A stretch of 64,000 bases of DNA, from contig CAUJNA010001446.1 of the NCBI GenBank assembly GCA_963377175.1, forward strand, positions 322,922-386,921, written 5' to 3'. Shown here one piece after another: positions 26,401 to 34,337 of this stretch; the stretch's first letter is position 1; each line of letters opens with the position of its first letter. The notes below the pieces were generated by a model. That model saw nothing but the letters and a program-made list of their open reading frames with translations, was not told the origin of the DNA and ran no database searches. The position numbers and the translations under genes were made by a program. The stretch is from Effrenium voratum. Its lineage: Eukaryota; Sar; Dinophyceae; Suessiales; Symbiodiniaceae.

Positions 26401-28477
26401 GGTTTCAAGGGACAGCAAAGGAAAACCACATGTTTGGGGTTCCGCCTGTTTTTCAACACATTCCCCACTAGTTTGCACAAATTAGTCCACAAGCTCACCG
26501 ATTCGGCGGTAACACGCGCGAAAACCCATCTCAGGTCGCTTGGGGATCCTCCATTCTGGTGAATGTTTTGCTTAGCCAACGGGGACAGGCACACCCTCGA
26601 CAGCTTCTGTTAAAGCAGTTGGGATTGTGAAATACGGGCACGCCATCCATGTAGTTAAAATTAATCGAATTCTGCAATGATCGGTAAAGGGAGTATCATT
26701 ACTCGAAAGGGAACCCACCTTGACCCCATTAGTCAATCCGATTTATCGATGATCGCGATTGGCTGATCCCTGGATGAAGCTAATCCTGGTTGACTGATGG
26801 GCGGGGAGTGTTCCCTTTTAGAGGAACAATCCCTAATCCTAGTTCCTTTCAAGTGACATTCCACAACTACCCCCAATCGAAGTTTAAAACGTAACCAGCC
26901 GCAAAAGCAAAGATCTGAGAGCCCCTCATGTTCAAGATGTTCAACTCCGTAAAGAAAGACTTGTCAGGATCAATGTTCACTTGCACCCTTCCCAAAGGTT
27001 CCTTGACTTGGCTTTTCTTGGTGGTCCCCAGCCATCCCCGTCGATTTTTGGGTTTTCAGGGTTTAGTGGTTGCGTTCCACTTATCCCACAAGCGGGACGG
27101 GCTTTCCATTTAAGCTTCTGAACGTTAGACAATTTTTGGGGTTCTGAACATGGACAGCCCCACCTTTTGGGGGGGCGGGCAGAGCCCAGCGGAAATTCCA
27201 TCCGAGTTCTCTCCGTCAACACCCATAGGAAACCCATGAGAAACCCATGCGAAATCTGTGGGAAACCTGTGAGAAACCCGTGATAACCCATGGGAAGCGA
27301 TGGGAAAGCGCAACGCAAGGCTCGCCGTGGTGGAGCGCGGGGCTGTGGGCCGCCTGGGCCGAATCCTGGTGCCCTGGGGCTACTGGGGCGAGGAGCTCGC
27401 GATATCGCGTGGGGTTGAAACATCACCTTTTCAAGGGGGGGGATGTCCGTGTATGTGTTGTTTTGTTTTTTTTGTTTGCCTGGTGTTTTGAAGGATTTTT
27501 GAAGGTCAATGAGATCCCGTCCTTTGTTTTTGTGTTGTTTTTGTTTTCAATGAGGCATGAGAAACGTTTAGGAGTCGAAAGCTTTCATTTGTTTAGGATC
27601 TTGGGCGGTGTTTTCCTTGGGTGGATTGAACATGTGGTTTGAACATTGATTTGTTGCTTGCCCCGGCGAGGGGGGGGGGTTGTCATTTGCTTGGGTTGGG
27701 CGGGTGAAACAAAAACCAACAAATTCCTCCTGACATGCCTGCAGGGTTGGGACTAAAAGGGGAGCGACTGCGGAAACACTCAGGCAAGGCAACACGGAAA
27801 ACTGTGAGGTCCTTCCTTTTTTCGGGGTGAGCTAGGTTCCGCGGTTTTGCTTTTCCGACGCCAGGACATGCTGATCCGCATGTCAATCCTTCGGCAGGAC
27901 CGCGACGGAAGTGCAAACGTAGGGGTCCCTTTTGGTCAGGTTTGTTTGAGCAAGAATTAGACGGGTCTTTGCCTCTTTAAGAGTAATTACCGTTTTCACC
28001 TTGGTTTAAAGGGGAACCCCAAGCAAACAGAATGCCACCATCCCCTTTTAACAGACCGACCCAAGTTGAGGCCAGAGCTTGCTAAACCGGATGCCTAACA
28101 AGGCGACAGGCGGACAAATTCTGGTAGGCCAACTGCTTTTAAGCACCAGGCGCCAGGCCACTTGGGACCATTTGAAGGGCACGACAGGAGATCAGATGGC
28201 TTTGCCAGCTGTGCAGGCGAAGCCCTGATCCCTTTCTTTGCTACCATTGCTATTTCCAGTGAGCAAGCATTGTGCAAGATCAGCATTTAAACGAGCCGGC
28301 ATGTTTGTCTAAGGTTGAACACGATGATGATTGCTGTGGAACGGGTTCACAAAGACGTACAACCACAGATGCCCAGATCCAGGTGAGGCTCACCATGCGC
28401 TTGGCATTCAGCCAAAACTGACTCTCGGCAGCTGCCCTCGGATCCAGGACAGCTCCGCCATGGCATTGACCTACACA
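32..28477 (+). CDS. Multi-exon gene: EAG/CNG-type six-TM potassium channel with CNBD (5' end outside window)
   Basis: Small exons on one strand spell, in the right order, a voltage-gated K+ channel: S1, S2, S3, S4, S5, GYGD filter, S6, C-linker and a cyclic-nucleotide-binding-like domain. The protein should sit in a membrane and pass K+ under voltage control. Whether the CNBD binds a nucleotide cannot be told. Decisive motifs are an S4 with R/K at every third residue, S5 with a CHWMAAW end, [11 protein letters not shown], and an S6 reading [16 protein letters not shown]. Most modelled junctions keep phase. Exons are very short (15-101 nt) and introns reach 8 kb. Not found: exons before S1, the pore helix, parts of the S3-S4 and S6-C-linker joins, and the terminal exon. 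Family assignment is firm; the exact model is not. All exons lie on the same strand as the downstream ligase gene, as is usual in dinoflagellate clusters. Confidence 0.75.
187..1054. repeat. GTGTGTCTCT minisatellite, about 0.87 kb
   Basis: A 10-base unit GTGTGTCTCT is repeated about 80 times with occasional 8- and 12-base variants (GTGTCTCT, extra GT), fading into GT and GTGC repeats at the right end. It is purine/pyrimidine alternating in part and strand-asymmetric (G+T only on +). It has no stops in several frames on both strands, which creates false ORFs of 300-350 codons. Confidence 0.95.
2225..2670. repeat. Interspersed short repeat, TAGTATTGCCAGTACTAA type
   Basis: Variants of TTTAGCATTGCC and GCCAGTACTAATTTTAG recur about a dozen times at roughly 25-35 base spacing, interrupted around 2400-2510 by unrelated sequence. 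They lie inside the inverted-repeat element. Confidence 0.7.
2800..4750. repeat. Degenerate tandem array, about ten copies of a 170-220 base unit
   Basis: The landmark CTCGGTACCGTTTGGGGTTGG recurs, with changes, near 2825, 3046, 3260, 3446, 3653, 3840, 4027, 4234, 4406 and 4722. Each copy is followed by AAGGGAAAGGAAGGCCAC, a CCCTCAAAGAATAA segment and GATTCATCACCTGATGAAG. Two alternating subtypes are visible, one with a (TA)n tract. Open frames of 200-240 codons across it are repeat translation. Confidence 0.9.
4755..5400. repeat. Direct duplication of a 0.31-kb block
   Basis: The block beginning TGAAATATTCTATCTG and containing GGGGCATGGCCCGTCGGGCT, GACCCCTCAAAACGGTTGG and GCTAGCAGCTAGGACATTT occurs at about 4757-5068 and again at about 5069-5390, followed by further AATATTCTATCTG units. 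The copies differ by small indels, including a (TA)n expansion at 5299-5318 in the second. Confidence 0.9.
6070..6084 (+). CDS. K+ channel micro-exon: start of S2 (VLNRI)
   Basis: TTTCTTTGCCCAG precedes GTG CTA AAC CGG ATT, followed by a GT donor. VLNRI joins in phase to the next exon's VDVIF, giving the NRxVDxxF signature of S2. At 15 nt it would be a micro-exon; the true left edge could lie further upstream because the frame is open there. Confidence 0.4.
6328..6354 (+). CDS. K+ channel exon: S2 first half
   Basis: CTCTCAG precedes 27 bases encoding VDVIFIKDM, followed by GTGCC. It fits S2 of EAG-like channels (VDxxFxxDM), and the phase-0 join to the next exon gives DM-VMQFF, a common continuation. 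Confidence 0.6.
7265..7302 (+). CDS. K+ channel exon: S2 second half
   Basis: After CTTCCAG the frame reads [12 protein letters not shown] and ends AG before a GC donor. QFF at the end of S2 is typical. The exon is phase-compatible with both neighbours; the GC donor is matched by a GC start of the next exon. Confidence 0.65.
8234..8299 (+). CDS. K+ channel exon: S2-S3 linker and start of S3
   Basis: Following TTTGCCAG the frame reads [21 protein letters not shown]. The W-V and YxRTWF pattern is the usual lead into S3. It ends TT before a GA donor, and splicing to the next exon (G-ATT-GAC) restores FLIDL. Confidence 0.7.
8953..8992 (+). CDS. K+ channel exon: S3
   Basis: GATGTAAG precedes G-ATT-GAC..., reading [13 protein letters not shown]. 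The IDLxSxLPYD signature marks the end of S3 in this family. The right edge is uncertain (a GA donor at 8993 is chosen). A short S3-S4 linker exon seems to be missing before the S4 exon. Confidence 0.7.
8993..11044 (+). other. Intron between S3 and S4 exons
   Basis: No exon recognised. It includes a short (GT)n run near 9659-9681. An S3-S4 linker exon probably lies here but could not be singled out. Confidence 0.4.
11045..11121 (+). CDS. K+ channel exon: S4 voltage sensor
   Basis: GCGCCGAG precedes [20 protein letters not shown]. Basic residues fall at every third position (R, K, R, K), the hallmark of an S4 voltage sensor. A GA donor at 11122 gives an in-phase join to the S5 exon (HV-NLYLIKF). 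Confidence 0.75.
11916..11990 (+). CDS. K+ channel exon: S5
   Basis: GTGCGAG precedes [21 protein letters not shown] hydrophobic helix ending in CHWMAxxW is characteristic of S5 in EAG/CNG-type channels. The right edge is either a GA (11985) or a GT (11991) donor; both leave the same phase. Confidence 0.75.
11991..20233 (+). other. 8.2-kb stretch between S5 and the selectivity-filter exon
   Basis: The turret and pore-helix exon must lie here but was not identified with confidence. Candidates with an aromatic pair occur at 17314-17342 (MIYVAALYW) and near 17500, but neither joins in phase. The stretch also holds a (TA)n tract (about 16423-16460) and GT-rich runs (about 19285-19397). Long open frames at 16898-17635 and 18132-18710 have no protein-like features I recognise. 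Confidence 0.4.
20234..20288 (+). CDS. K+ channel exon: selectivity filter
   Basis: The frame reads [22 protein letters not shown] is the K+ selectivity filter, followed by the usual I.P.T..EY. The acceptor is taken at GAGCGAG|GTG. The exon ends ACC-A before a GC donor, which joins in phase to the S6 exon (CTS-MMIS). Confidence 0.85.
20318..20417. repeat. (CTGC)n tetranucleotide array
   Basis: About 24 nearly perfect CTGC/GCCT units lie in the intron 30 bases downstream of the selectivity-filter exon. They translate as LPAC repeats in the open frames. Confidence 0.95.
20590..20657 (+). CDS. K+ channel exon: S6
   Basis: ATACCAAG precedes GC-ATG-ATG..., reading [19 protein letters not shown]. 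The WAYIIG core is typical of S6 in EAG-like channels. It joins in phase to the filter exon through a GC-AG intron and ends at a GT donor after ATG. Confidence 0.85.
20905..20933 (+). CDS. K+ channel exon: post-S6 segment
   Basis: ACTGAG precedes DPELSEFER, which would follow SKM from S6 to give the MDPE..EF pattern usual after S6. The right edge is uncertain. Unlike most junctions here, the donor (GT) and the next-exon start (GA) do not match, which lowers confidence. Confidence 0.4.
21524..21760. repeat. (TGTGGTC)n heptamer array grading into GTGTCT/GCCTGT repeats
   Basis: About fifteen copies of a 7-base unit TGTGGTC (to about 21629) are followed by TGTGTC and TGTGCC hexamer-like repeats. 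They lie in the intron after S6 and give long false ORFs on both strands. Confidence 0.95.
22111..22153 (+). CDS. K+ channel exon: C-linker
   Basis: CATGCTGCAG precedes [14 protein letters not shown]. The LP..(I/L)R.R.REY pattern is the C-linker that couples the pore to the CNBD. The exon is followed by GTGTCTC as donor. The piece joining it to S6 was not fully found. Confidence 0.5.
23732..23799 (+). CDS. K+ channel exon: C-linker distal part
   Basis: GTCACCTAG precedes [21 protein letters not shown]. This matches the LSPxLRGxVAxxxxxWL segment that follows the C-linker in these channels. A GC donor at 23800 is chosen. Confidence 0.55.
24715..24850 (+). other. Possible exon, unassigned
   Basis: The frame [19 protein letters not shown], preceded by GGCTGGAG|GTT and followed by a GT near 24825, has protein-like composition. 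I cannot place it in the channel. Confidence 0.25.
25997..26079 (+). CDS. K+ channel exon: CNBD, first strands
   Basis: AACCAG precedes a frame containing [20 protein letters not shown]. The LExxxFxxREVI pattern is the N-terminal part of a cyclic-nucleotide-binding domain. The right edge is uncertain, and a short exon may be missing before the next one. Confidence 0.55.
27320..27416 (+). CDS. K+ channel exon: CNBD core
   Basis: ACGCAAG precedes G-CTC..., reading [16 protein letters not shown] and then [12 protein letters not shown]. This is the VxxGxVxxxGRxLxxGxxWGEE core of the CNBD. A GA donor at 27417 joins in phase to the next candidate exon. Confidence 0.65.
28448..28477 (+). CDS. K+ channel exon: CNBD, ALTYT segment
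   Basis: GATCCAG precedes [10 protein letters not shown], matching the ..A.ALTYxEV strand near the end of this channel family's CNBD. It is only 30 nt long and the next exon was not found. Confidence 0.4.
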
Positions 28478-31242
28478 GCGCCTTGGCAATAGCGTCGCGG
28501 AGTGGCACTCCAGGGTTGTGGCTTGGGAACATGCAGGCCAGAGCCACGTAGCAGTTGAAGAGAACGGAGCACGTTTTTAAATCCACATCATACGGTTGTT
28601 CTTTGGGGCATTGCTTATGGTGTGCAATGTGTAGGGGTGGATTGGGCCTGATGAGCGTGCCCGAACTCTGCATGGCTGGCCAGTTGATGACCCTTGGACC
28701 AGCTTCTCCTTAGTGCTCTCCTGCAACATGGATCCCCTCCAATTGAAGAAACTTGACGTGCCCCCAGTGACTCACGGATTCAGCACACCGAAGAGTACCT
28801 GGCACCCGGGAGAAGGCCATGCAAAGGGCGGCAGACCATGGGCCTCGGAGTAGGGGGATCCCGCTTTGGGCGCCGGGTGGATCGCGCTCCTGTAGGCCTT
28901 GGGGGAGAAGCCCATAGTTTCCTTTGGGGGGATTCCAGAAAACACAAAAGCAGGTCGGTACCTCTTTGGTGAAGCATTGACTTACGAGCTTGAGTCACAA
29001 TTGGAATCGGGAACACGTATGGTCTCAACGTACATTGTCTCCTCGACATGGGCCATCCTTTTTGCCGATGGCTCAACTGTGCCCTCTGCTTGAGCCCGGC
29101 ATGCGTCTAAGGAGATCATGAGCCTGAGTCGGGATTCGCTCTCTCACATTCTCATCGAGTTTCCTGAGGACCGGTCCGCTTGAAATGGCTTGGCATCCCA
29201 TTGTTGCATTGTTGGCCTCCTTCAGCATGTCTGCCGCGGTCACCATATTCCAGCAACTGCATGGATTGCTTGGGGTCAGTTTAAGTTTGGGATGGTCAGC
29301 CGCTTCATTTGGTCTTCAAGCAGCGGGCAGAAACGCCCTCCTCTCACCAGCCTCGACCACAGACCGTGCTTACGGCTCCGGTGGGCGCGGTTTGCGGATG
29401 TTGTATTTTTTGTCTCTGTTCCGTCTTTGCACGTAGACCTTTGCAGGCCGTCGGTGTTGGGAAGGTTGCTTGTTCTAGGCACAGGGGCATGTGTTAAACT
29501 CGGTGACCACCGAAAGCGAGGTTTGAAAGAAGGACAGAGGACACCGTTTGATGGAGCAAGACCATGTTTCGACTCGCGACCATGTTGATTCATTGTGCTT
29601 TCCATTGCAGGAGGGAAGGTTGGGGAGTTCGGGAATGGCCGGGCACCGCCAGGAACAGATGAGATTCCGCAAAGCTTCAACACTTATGGCAGGGGGCGCT
29701 AGTGACTGGATTGTGCCAAAGGAGCCTGCCGTCAGGGCCAGCAGGGGAACGGTTGCAATACAAACAACGGCTACAACTGCGATCAAGACTTTGCACCGAG
29801 ACTTGCACAACTCATGCAATCAGAAAAGCTTCTGACCTCGCACTCACAGCGACTAGAGGAAGGACCTTGGCATTTCCAAAGAGCATCTTTGCCATTGGTC
29901 AAGCCACTAGGCCAAATGTCGGCATTGGGTTGGTGCCTTGCTTTGGGAAACGTGTACTTCAGGTGGTGCATTGCATTCGCTTACGGATCTATTGAGCCTT
30001 CCCAGCTGTTCAGTAGGAGTGATTTTTCTCGGTGTACCCCAGCATGTCCAGCATGAACGTAGGTGCCACTTGTTTTTGCCGTTCATGCTAGGCTGGGTGT
30101 CAAAGGTTTGAAAGTGGACCCCCCCCACAAAAAAAGAAGAAGAAAAGATGAGGTGGATTTGCGATTGGATATGAGCAATTGTGAAACCTAGCCCTCCAGA
30201 TATTAGTCAATCTGTTTGGGCGGCTTTCCCTGTTTCACCAACTAGCCTAGAAAAAGGCGCCATGTCTGGTACCAGTGTCTGGGAATCGAAGAACAAAACA
30301 ACAAGTCATTCAAAAAGGTTCCTTGCTTGCAAGGCAACCTTGTTGCATGCATGACTGCCGATTCGTACGGGAGTTCATAGGGCTGTCGCCCTGGGTCCTT
30401 TCTCGCACAAAGTGCGGCCACCCGTTTGATTTCCCACTTGTGAAAGCTGAGCAGTCACTACGGTTTGCAGTCTCAGTCTCAGACACAAAACCTGTTGCGT
30501 GTTCGCATGGATAATGGCACCTCTTTGCTCACAACAGACAACTATCACGTGCGTGTCTTTAGGTTGCAGAGCCCTTCCGTCCTCCATGTGCTTGCCCTTG
30601 AGTTCCTTTCCAATTCCTATGGCCCGAATTGGAGGTATGCCAAGGGTCACAGATGGCCCGAGGCCCTTTTTGCGGTGACAAAGATTTACCGCGTGGAGAA
30701 GTCGGCGGGGGAGCATGACGAGCACAATCGCCGCCAGGCAACAAGGTTGGAATGGCGCGGAGGGTTCGGTGCGCTTTGGCTGGTGCTGGTTGAGAGTAGT
30801 TGGGAGTTTCTATGCCCACAATATTACTATGCAGAAACACATTTGGGCGGCATCCAGAAATAGCCAGGGAAGCCAACCAGCTTTGGATGCTGCAACGTGG
30901 TGCATTTGGTTTTTGCCACATCAGGTTGTGCAGCAAAGCTGTTGTTTCAATCATTGGGCAAAAGCTACAAACCCTGTTTGGTTTATTTTTGCCAAAGGGG
31001 TACCAAGTCAACCTTGGGGCCTTACACTTAGTGACTCCATTTGATAGCCGGCTGCTGCCAATAACCCAGCCTAGAAAAGTGGGTACCCCAGGACGCCGGT
31101 GGTTCAGTCCCATGCACCGTTGGAGTCAGGGAGAGTCAGGATGTGCACCTGGAAAGGCTTGGGCGTCTTCCGGGGAGCTCAGGCGATCTGGGACCAAGTT
31201 CCCCCATGCTCCATGTTGGGCTTCGTTCGAACCGAGTGTGAG
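28478..31242 (+). other. Stretch between the channel and the next exon cluster
   Basis: I see no convincing exon. The end of the channel gene and the start of the next gene should lie here or shortly after. Open frames of 60-135 codons on both strands lack recognisable motifs. Confidence 0.35.
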
Positions 31243-31405
31243 GCTGGATCCACGACGTTTTGGAGAGCGCGCAGAAGGTGGGCAAGGAGCTGCTCTCGGA
31301 AAACGATATGCGCAATCTGGCTAATTCCTGGTGTCTGGGCTGCATTGCGGGGCGACGCCTGGCGTTGGAACTCAACACTGACACCCAACGCTTCCAGCTG
31401 CCACT
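31243..31405 (+). CDS. Possible 5' exon of the ligase gene (or of an intervening gene)
   Basis: After GAG the frame reads ...VLESAQKVGKELLSENDMRN, then LANSWCLGCIAGRRLALELN. The composition is clearly protein-like, and it is followed by CT|GTAGGTAAC, which could be a donor; a TAG stop lies in the same place. No family recognised; connection to the ligase gene is inferred only from strand and position. Confidence 0.3.
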
Positions 31406-32651
31406 GTAGGTAACATTAGGTGGTCAGAGGTTTCGCATTGTCATGTCAGGTTTTGCATTAGCTTTCCCTGGATAATGGGAATCAGGGCCAAATGCCATTG
31501 GCAAAATGCAGTGTTGTGTGTGTGTGGCTCACGCCTATTGCCGCTTAGCCTTTCGCCTGATTGTTTCAGCAGGCAATCAAAGCCCTGGGGGCAACGTATC
31601 CAACATTTGGGTTTCAACTCGTCCCCTTTGTGAACGTTGGCTGGGCTTTAAGTGTTTGTCAAGGGTTTGGCCACTGCACCCCTGATACACTTCGGCGCAA
31701 ACCCCAAATAAGGGTAAACAAAGAGGTAAATAGGGATTACACACGATTAAACAATGAAGAACTTAAGGAGTGACCTAAGCGTCATAGTTCCGTTTTGGGG
31801 TTTAGTGCGGGTGTGTTGGTGGGGGGGAACCTTTGAGCTGAGCAGTAATCCGGACAATTTTCTTTTTAGCAGCCAGATCGAGTGAAACGTGGATCAGCGA
31901 GGCTCTTCCTGTCGAATAACGGGAAGTGAACAAATGGGTATGACTCGGTATGACCCGTGCAAGGTCTGGCTGCTTCATGCCCAACAACAACGAAATAATC
32001 TCTGTTGCGAGTGGGGATTCTTGTAATTGGAGACATATCCATATCATTATTGAGTCTTGTGGTAAGTGCGCAAAGGTAGCAATGGGATGTCCCGAATCTG
32101 TGCGTGATTGCCTTTAGGCGTTGGAGTTCGGCTGTTCAGGAAAATGTTGATATTTGCTTGAGTGGAGTGCTGTGCTGCCAATATAAAAGCAAGCTGCTTC
32201 AACTCCCGTAACAGCCCAAGTTCATGTGAGAGTTGATTGAAAAGGGCGCTGCTTCTGAGTGATTAGTCTGCAGTGGCAGCGTACTTTTAAGATGTACGTT
32301 GTGGAAACACAGAACAAAAACGGCGCAAGACAGTGCACAGGTGAGTGCGAAAGTGCTAGCATCACAGGACCTTACATGAACTTAGTTGGATTTGGCCGGT
32401 TTTGCAAGAGGGCGCATGAGGACCCCCTGATTGCTGGAGATGACACATCCACCCGTGGCTGTTTAGAATATCTTGCTGCAACTTGCTTTTCAAACTTGAA
32501 CTAATTAGAACACTTGAGAATTTCAGGGAGCTGCAAATAGCCAACGTTTCTTCGTTGGAGGCCCATCTTTCCATATTTTGCCCTTTCCTTTCTTTTCTTT
32601 TCAATTCTCCGCTTACCCTTTTCATCAAACAACACGAGTCAAACATCGCAG

Positions 32652-32814
32652 GTCCCGCAAGACGGCGCAAGGGCAAGCGCAGAACGCACCAAGCGCCAAC
32701 TCATTCGTTAGTCCCGTCTACCGCAAGCCTCAGGAAGACCTCGCCTGCATGGGCGGAGCGTATTTTGGAGGAGGAGCAGGCGCCGGCGCAAGCCCGCGGA
32801 GCCCCGATCACCTG
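32652..32814 (+). CDS. Possible N-terminal exon of the ligase gene
   Basis: CATCGCAG precedes a frame reading SRKTAQGQAQNAPSANSFVS and ending SPDHL at a GTAATT donor. It is Ser/Pro/Gly-rich, as expected of a disordered N-terminus. Its link to the ligase is inferred from position. Confidence 0.4.
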
Positions 32815-33132
32815 GTAATTTCCCATCGATGGAAGGCGACAAACCTACACTCGCACACGCACGCACACACGCACAGTCCACTGACAAGTTATAATAGATT
32901 GGAGGGCGCATGTTGTCCGTGTTTCTTCTGGTATATGAGGTACCTTCGTTCTTTCTGACTAATTAACTGTTGAGGGGGGACCTGCTGTGTGAAGCAGCCA
33001 GGTTCGGGGTACCGGCAGCTTCCTGTACCCGACTTGCCTTTGGCCTTTGATCGCAAAAGCGTTTAACATCCACGGCCAGGTTTTTTTTTGCCGGGATGCT
33101 CTTACTTTGGTATCCAGGTTCAGGTATACCCC

Positions 33133-33265
33133 TTAGCTGGTGGCTTGGATTGGTGATTTGGGGATTTCCCCTGGTTCTTGTAGAGGGTTTTCTCGGAAAC
33201 CTCTGCTGAACCACCAAGCCACCAAGCCACCAAGCCACCAACCACCAAACCGAACCACCAATTAG
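33133..33265. repeat. Foldback MITE copy 1
   Basis: The ends form an imperfect inverted repeat (GGTGGCTTGG left, CCGAACCACCAATTAG right). The core GTAGAGGGTTTTCTCGGAAA matches, with one change, the reverse complement of the core of the copy at 43.1 kb. The right arm contains extra CCACCAAG units. Confidence 0.7.
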
Positions 33266-33638
33266 AGCTGACAGGTATGTTTGAAAAGTGCACCATGAGC
33301 TGCCTCGCCTCTTCTTGTTTTAGGATGTTTTGGGCCATTTGCCTTCGGCCCGGAGCACCAGGGGTGCCGAGTGCATACCACCTAAAAGGCAAAATTATGT
33401 CGCAAAACGCCATTCCTATGCATTTCCGAGAAGCCAAGGGCCCCCATTCGTCCGCACATGCTCTCGACATGGGTCGGACATGCAAGCGGATTTTGTGAGC
33501 ACCGCTGACCTCGCTCAGATTTATGCGGGGGAACTCAAAGTCAGAAGCATGGTTATCTTCAACGCGCCGGCGGTCATCAAGTATAGCACCTGTACGTATG
33601 GCACATGTATAGTTCTTTTTTTTTTTTTCCGCATGTAG

Positions 33639-33766
33639 GCTGGCAGCTGCATGGAGGCCCTTGGCTCCTCTTACCTTCTTTCTTTCTGTCGAGTCTGGGC
33701 TCAGCGTTTTTGGGCCGATGGGGCCGACGGAGCCGATGGAATGGAGCTATGGCGCTGGGTGCAGGC
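33639..33766 (+). CDS. tRNA ligase exon: N-terminal region
   Basis: A long T-tract and GCATGTAG precede a frame with CRVWAQRFWADGADGADGME and LWRWVQ. A GA donor at 33767 joins in phase to the next exon. The polypyrimidine tract makes the acceptor credible. No motif of known function. Confidence 0.5.
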
Positions 33767-34305
33767 GAGTCCTTTGGTGCATCTGGTGAGCCGCAGGAGG
33801 GTCGCCAGTCGCGAGCAGGAAGTCTGGAGTGAACCCCGAGGGTATTCGTTGGAAATGGCAATGACTTTTTTGCACCACCAAATTTGAGGGGCATGTAAGG
33901 GTTAACCTTGGAGAAGGTAATGACTTGTTTGGAGAAAGCCGGGCCACCAAGTTTGAGGGGCATGTAAGGAACCAGCAAAACCAAAACAGGGGATCAGGGA
34001 AGCCGGGATGGGCTCGCGCTTTGGATACTGAAGCACGTCCAAATGTGGCAACATTGCATGTCTCAAGCAATCTAACGTGCACTGAACCGTGCATGCTTGA
34101 ATGTGCCTGAATTGGACCTTGCATTTGAACCGCTTGTTTGTAGCGATCCATCGTGCACTGAACTTTGATCCCTGCATGTCCAAATGTGCCAATGTGTTAA
34201 GACTGAAGCAATCCACCCCCCAACTTCAAGTAGCGTCGGCCAGACAGTGACTGCCACGCACAGCAGGAAACAGGCAGCAACAGCCGGGGTTCAAGACAGC
34301 AGAAG

Positions 34306-34337
<32 letters not shown>

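Noticed and set aside
33480..33591. Protein-like frame LAQIYAGELKVRSMVIFN
   Set aside because: Could be an N-terminal ligase exon, but no acceptor of the AG|G type and no in-phase join to the next exon could be fixed.
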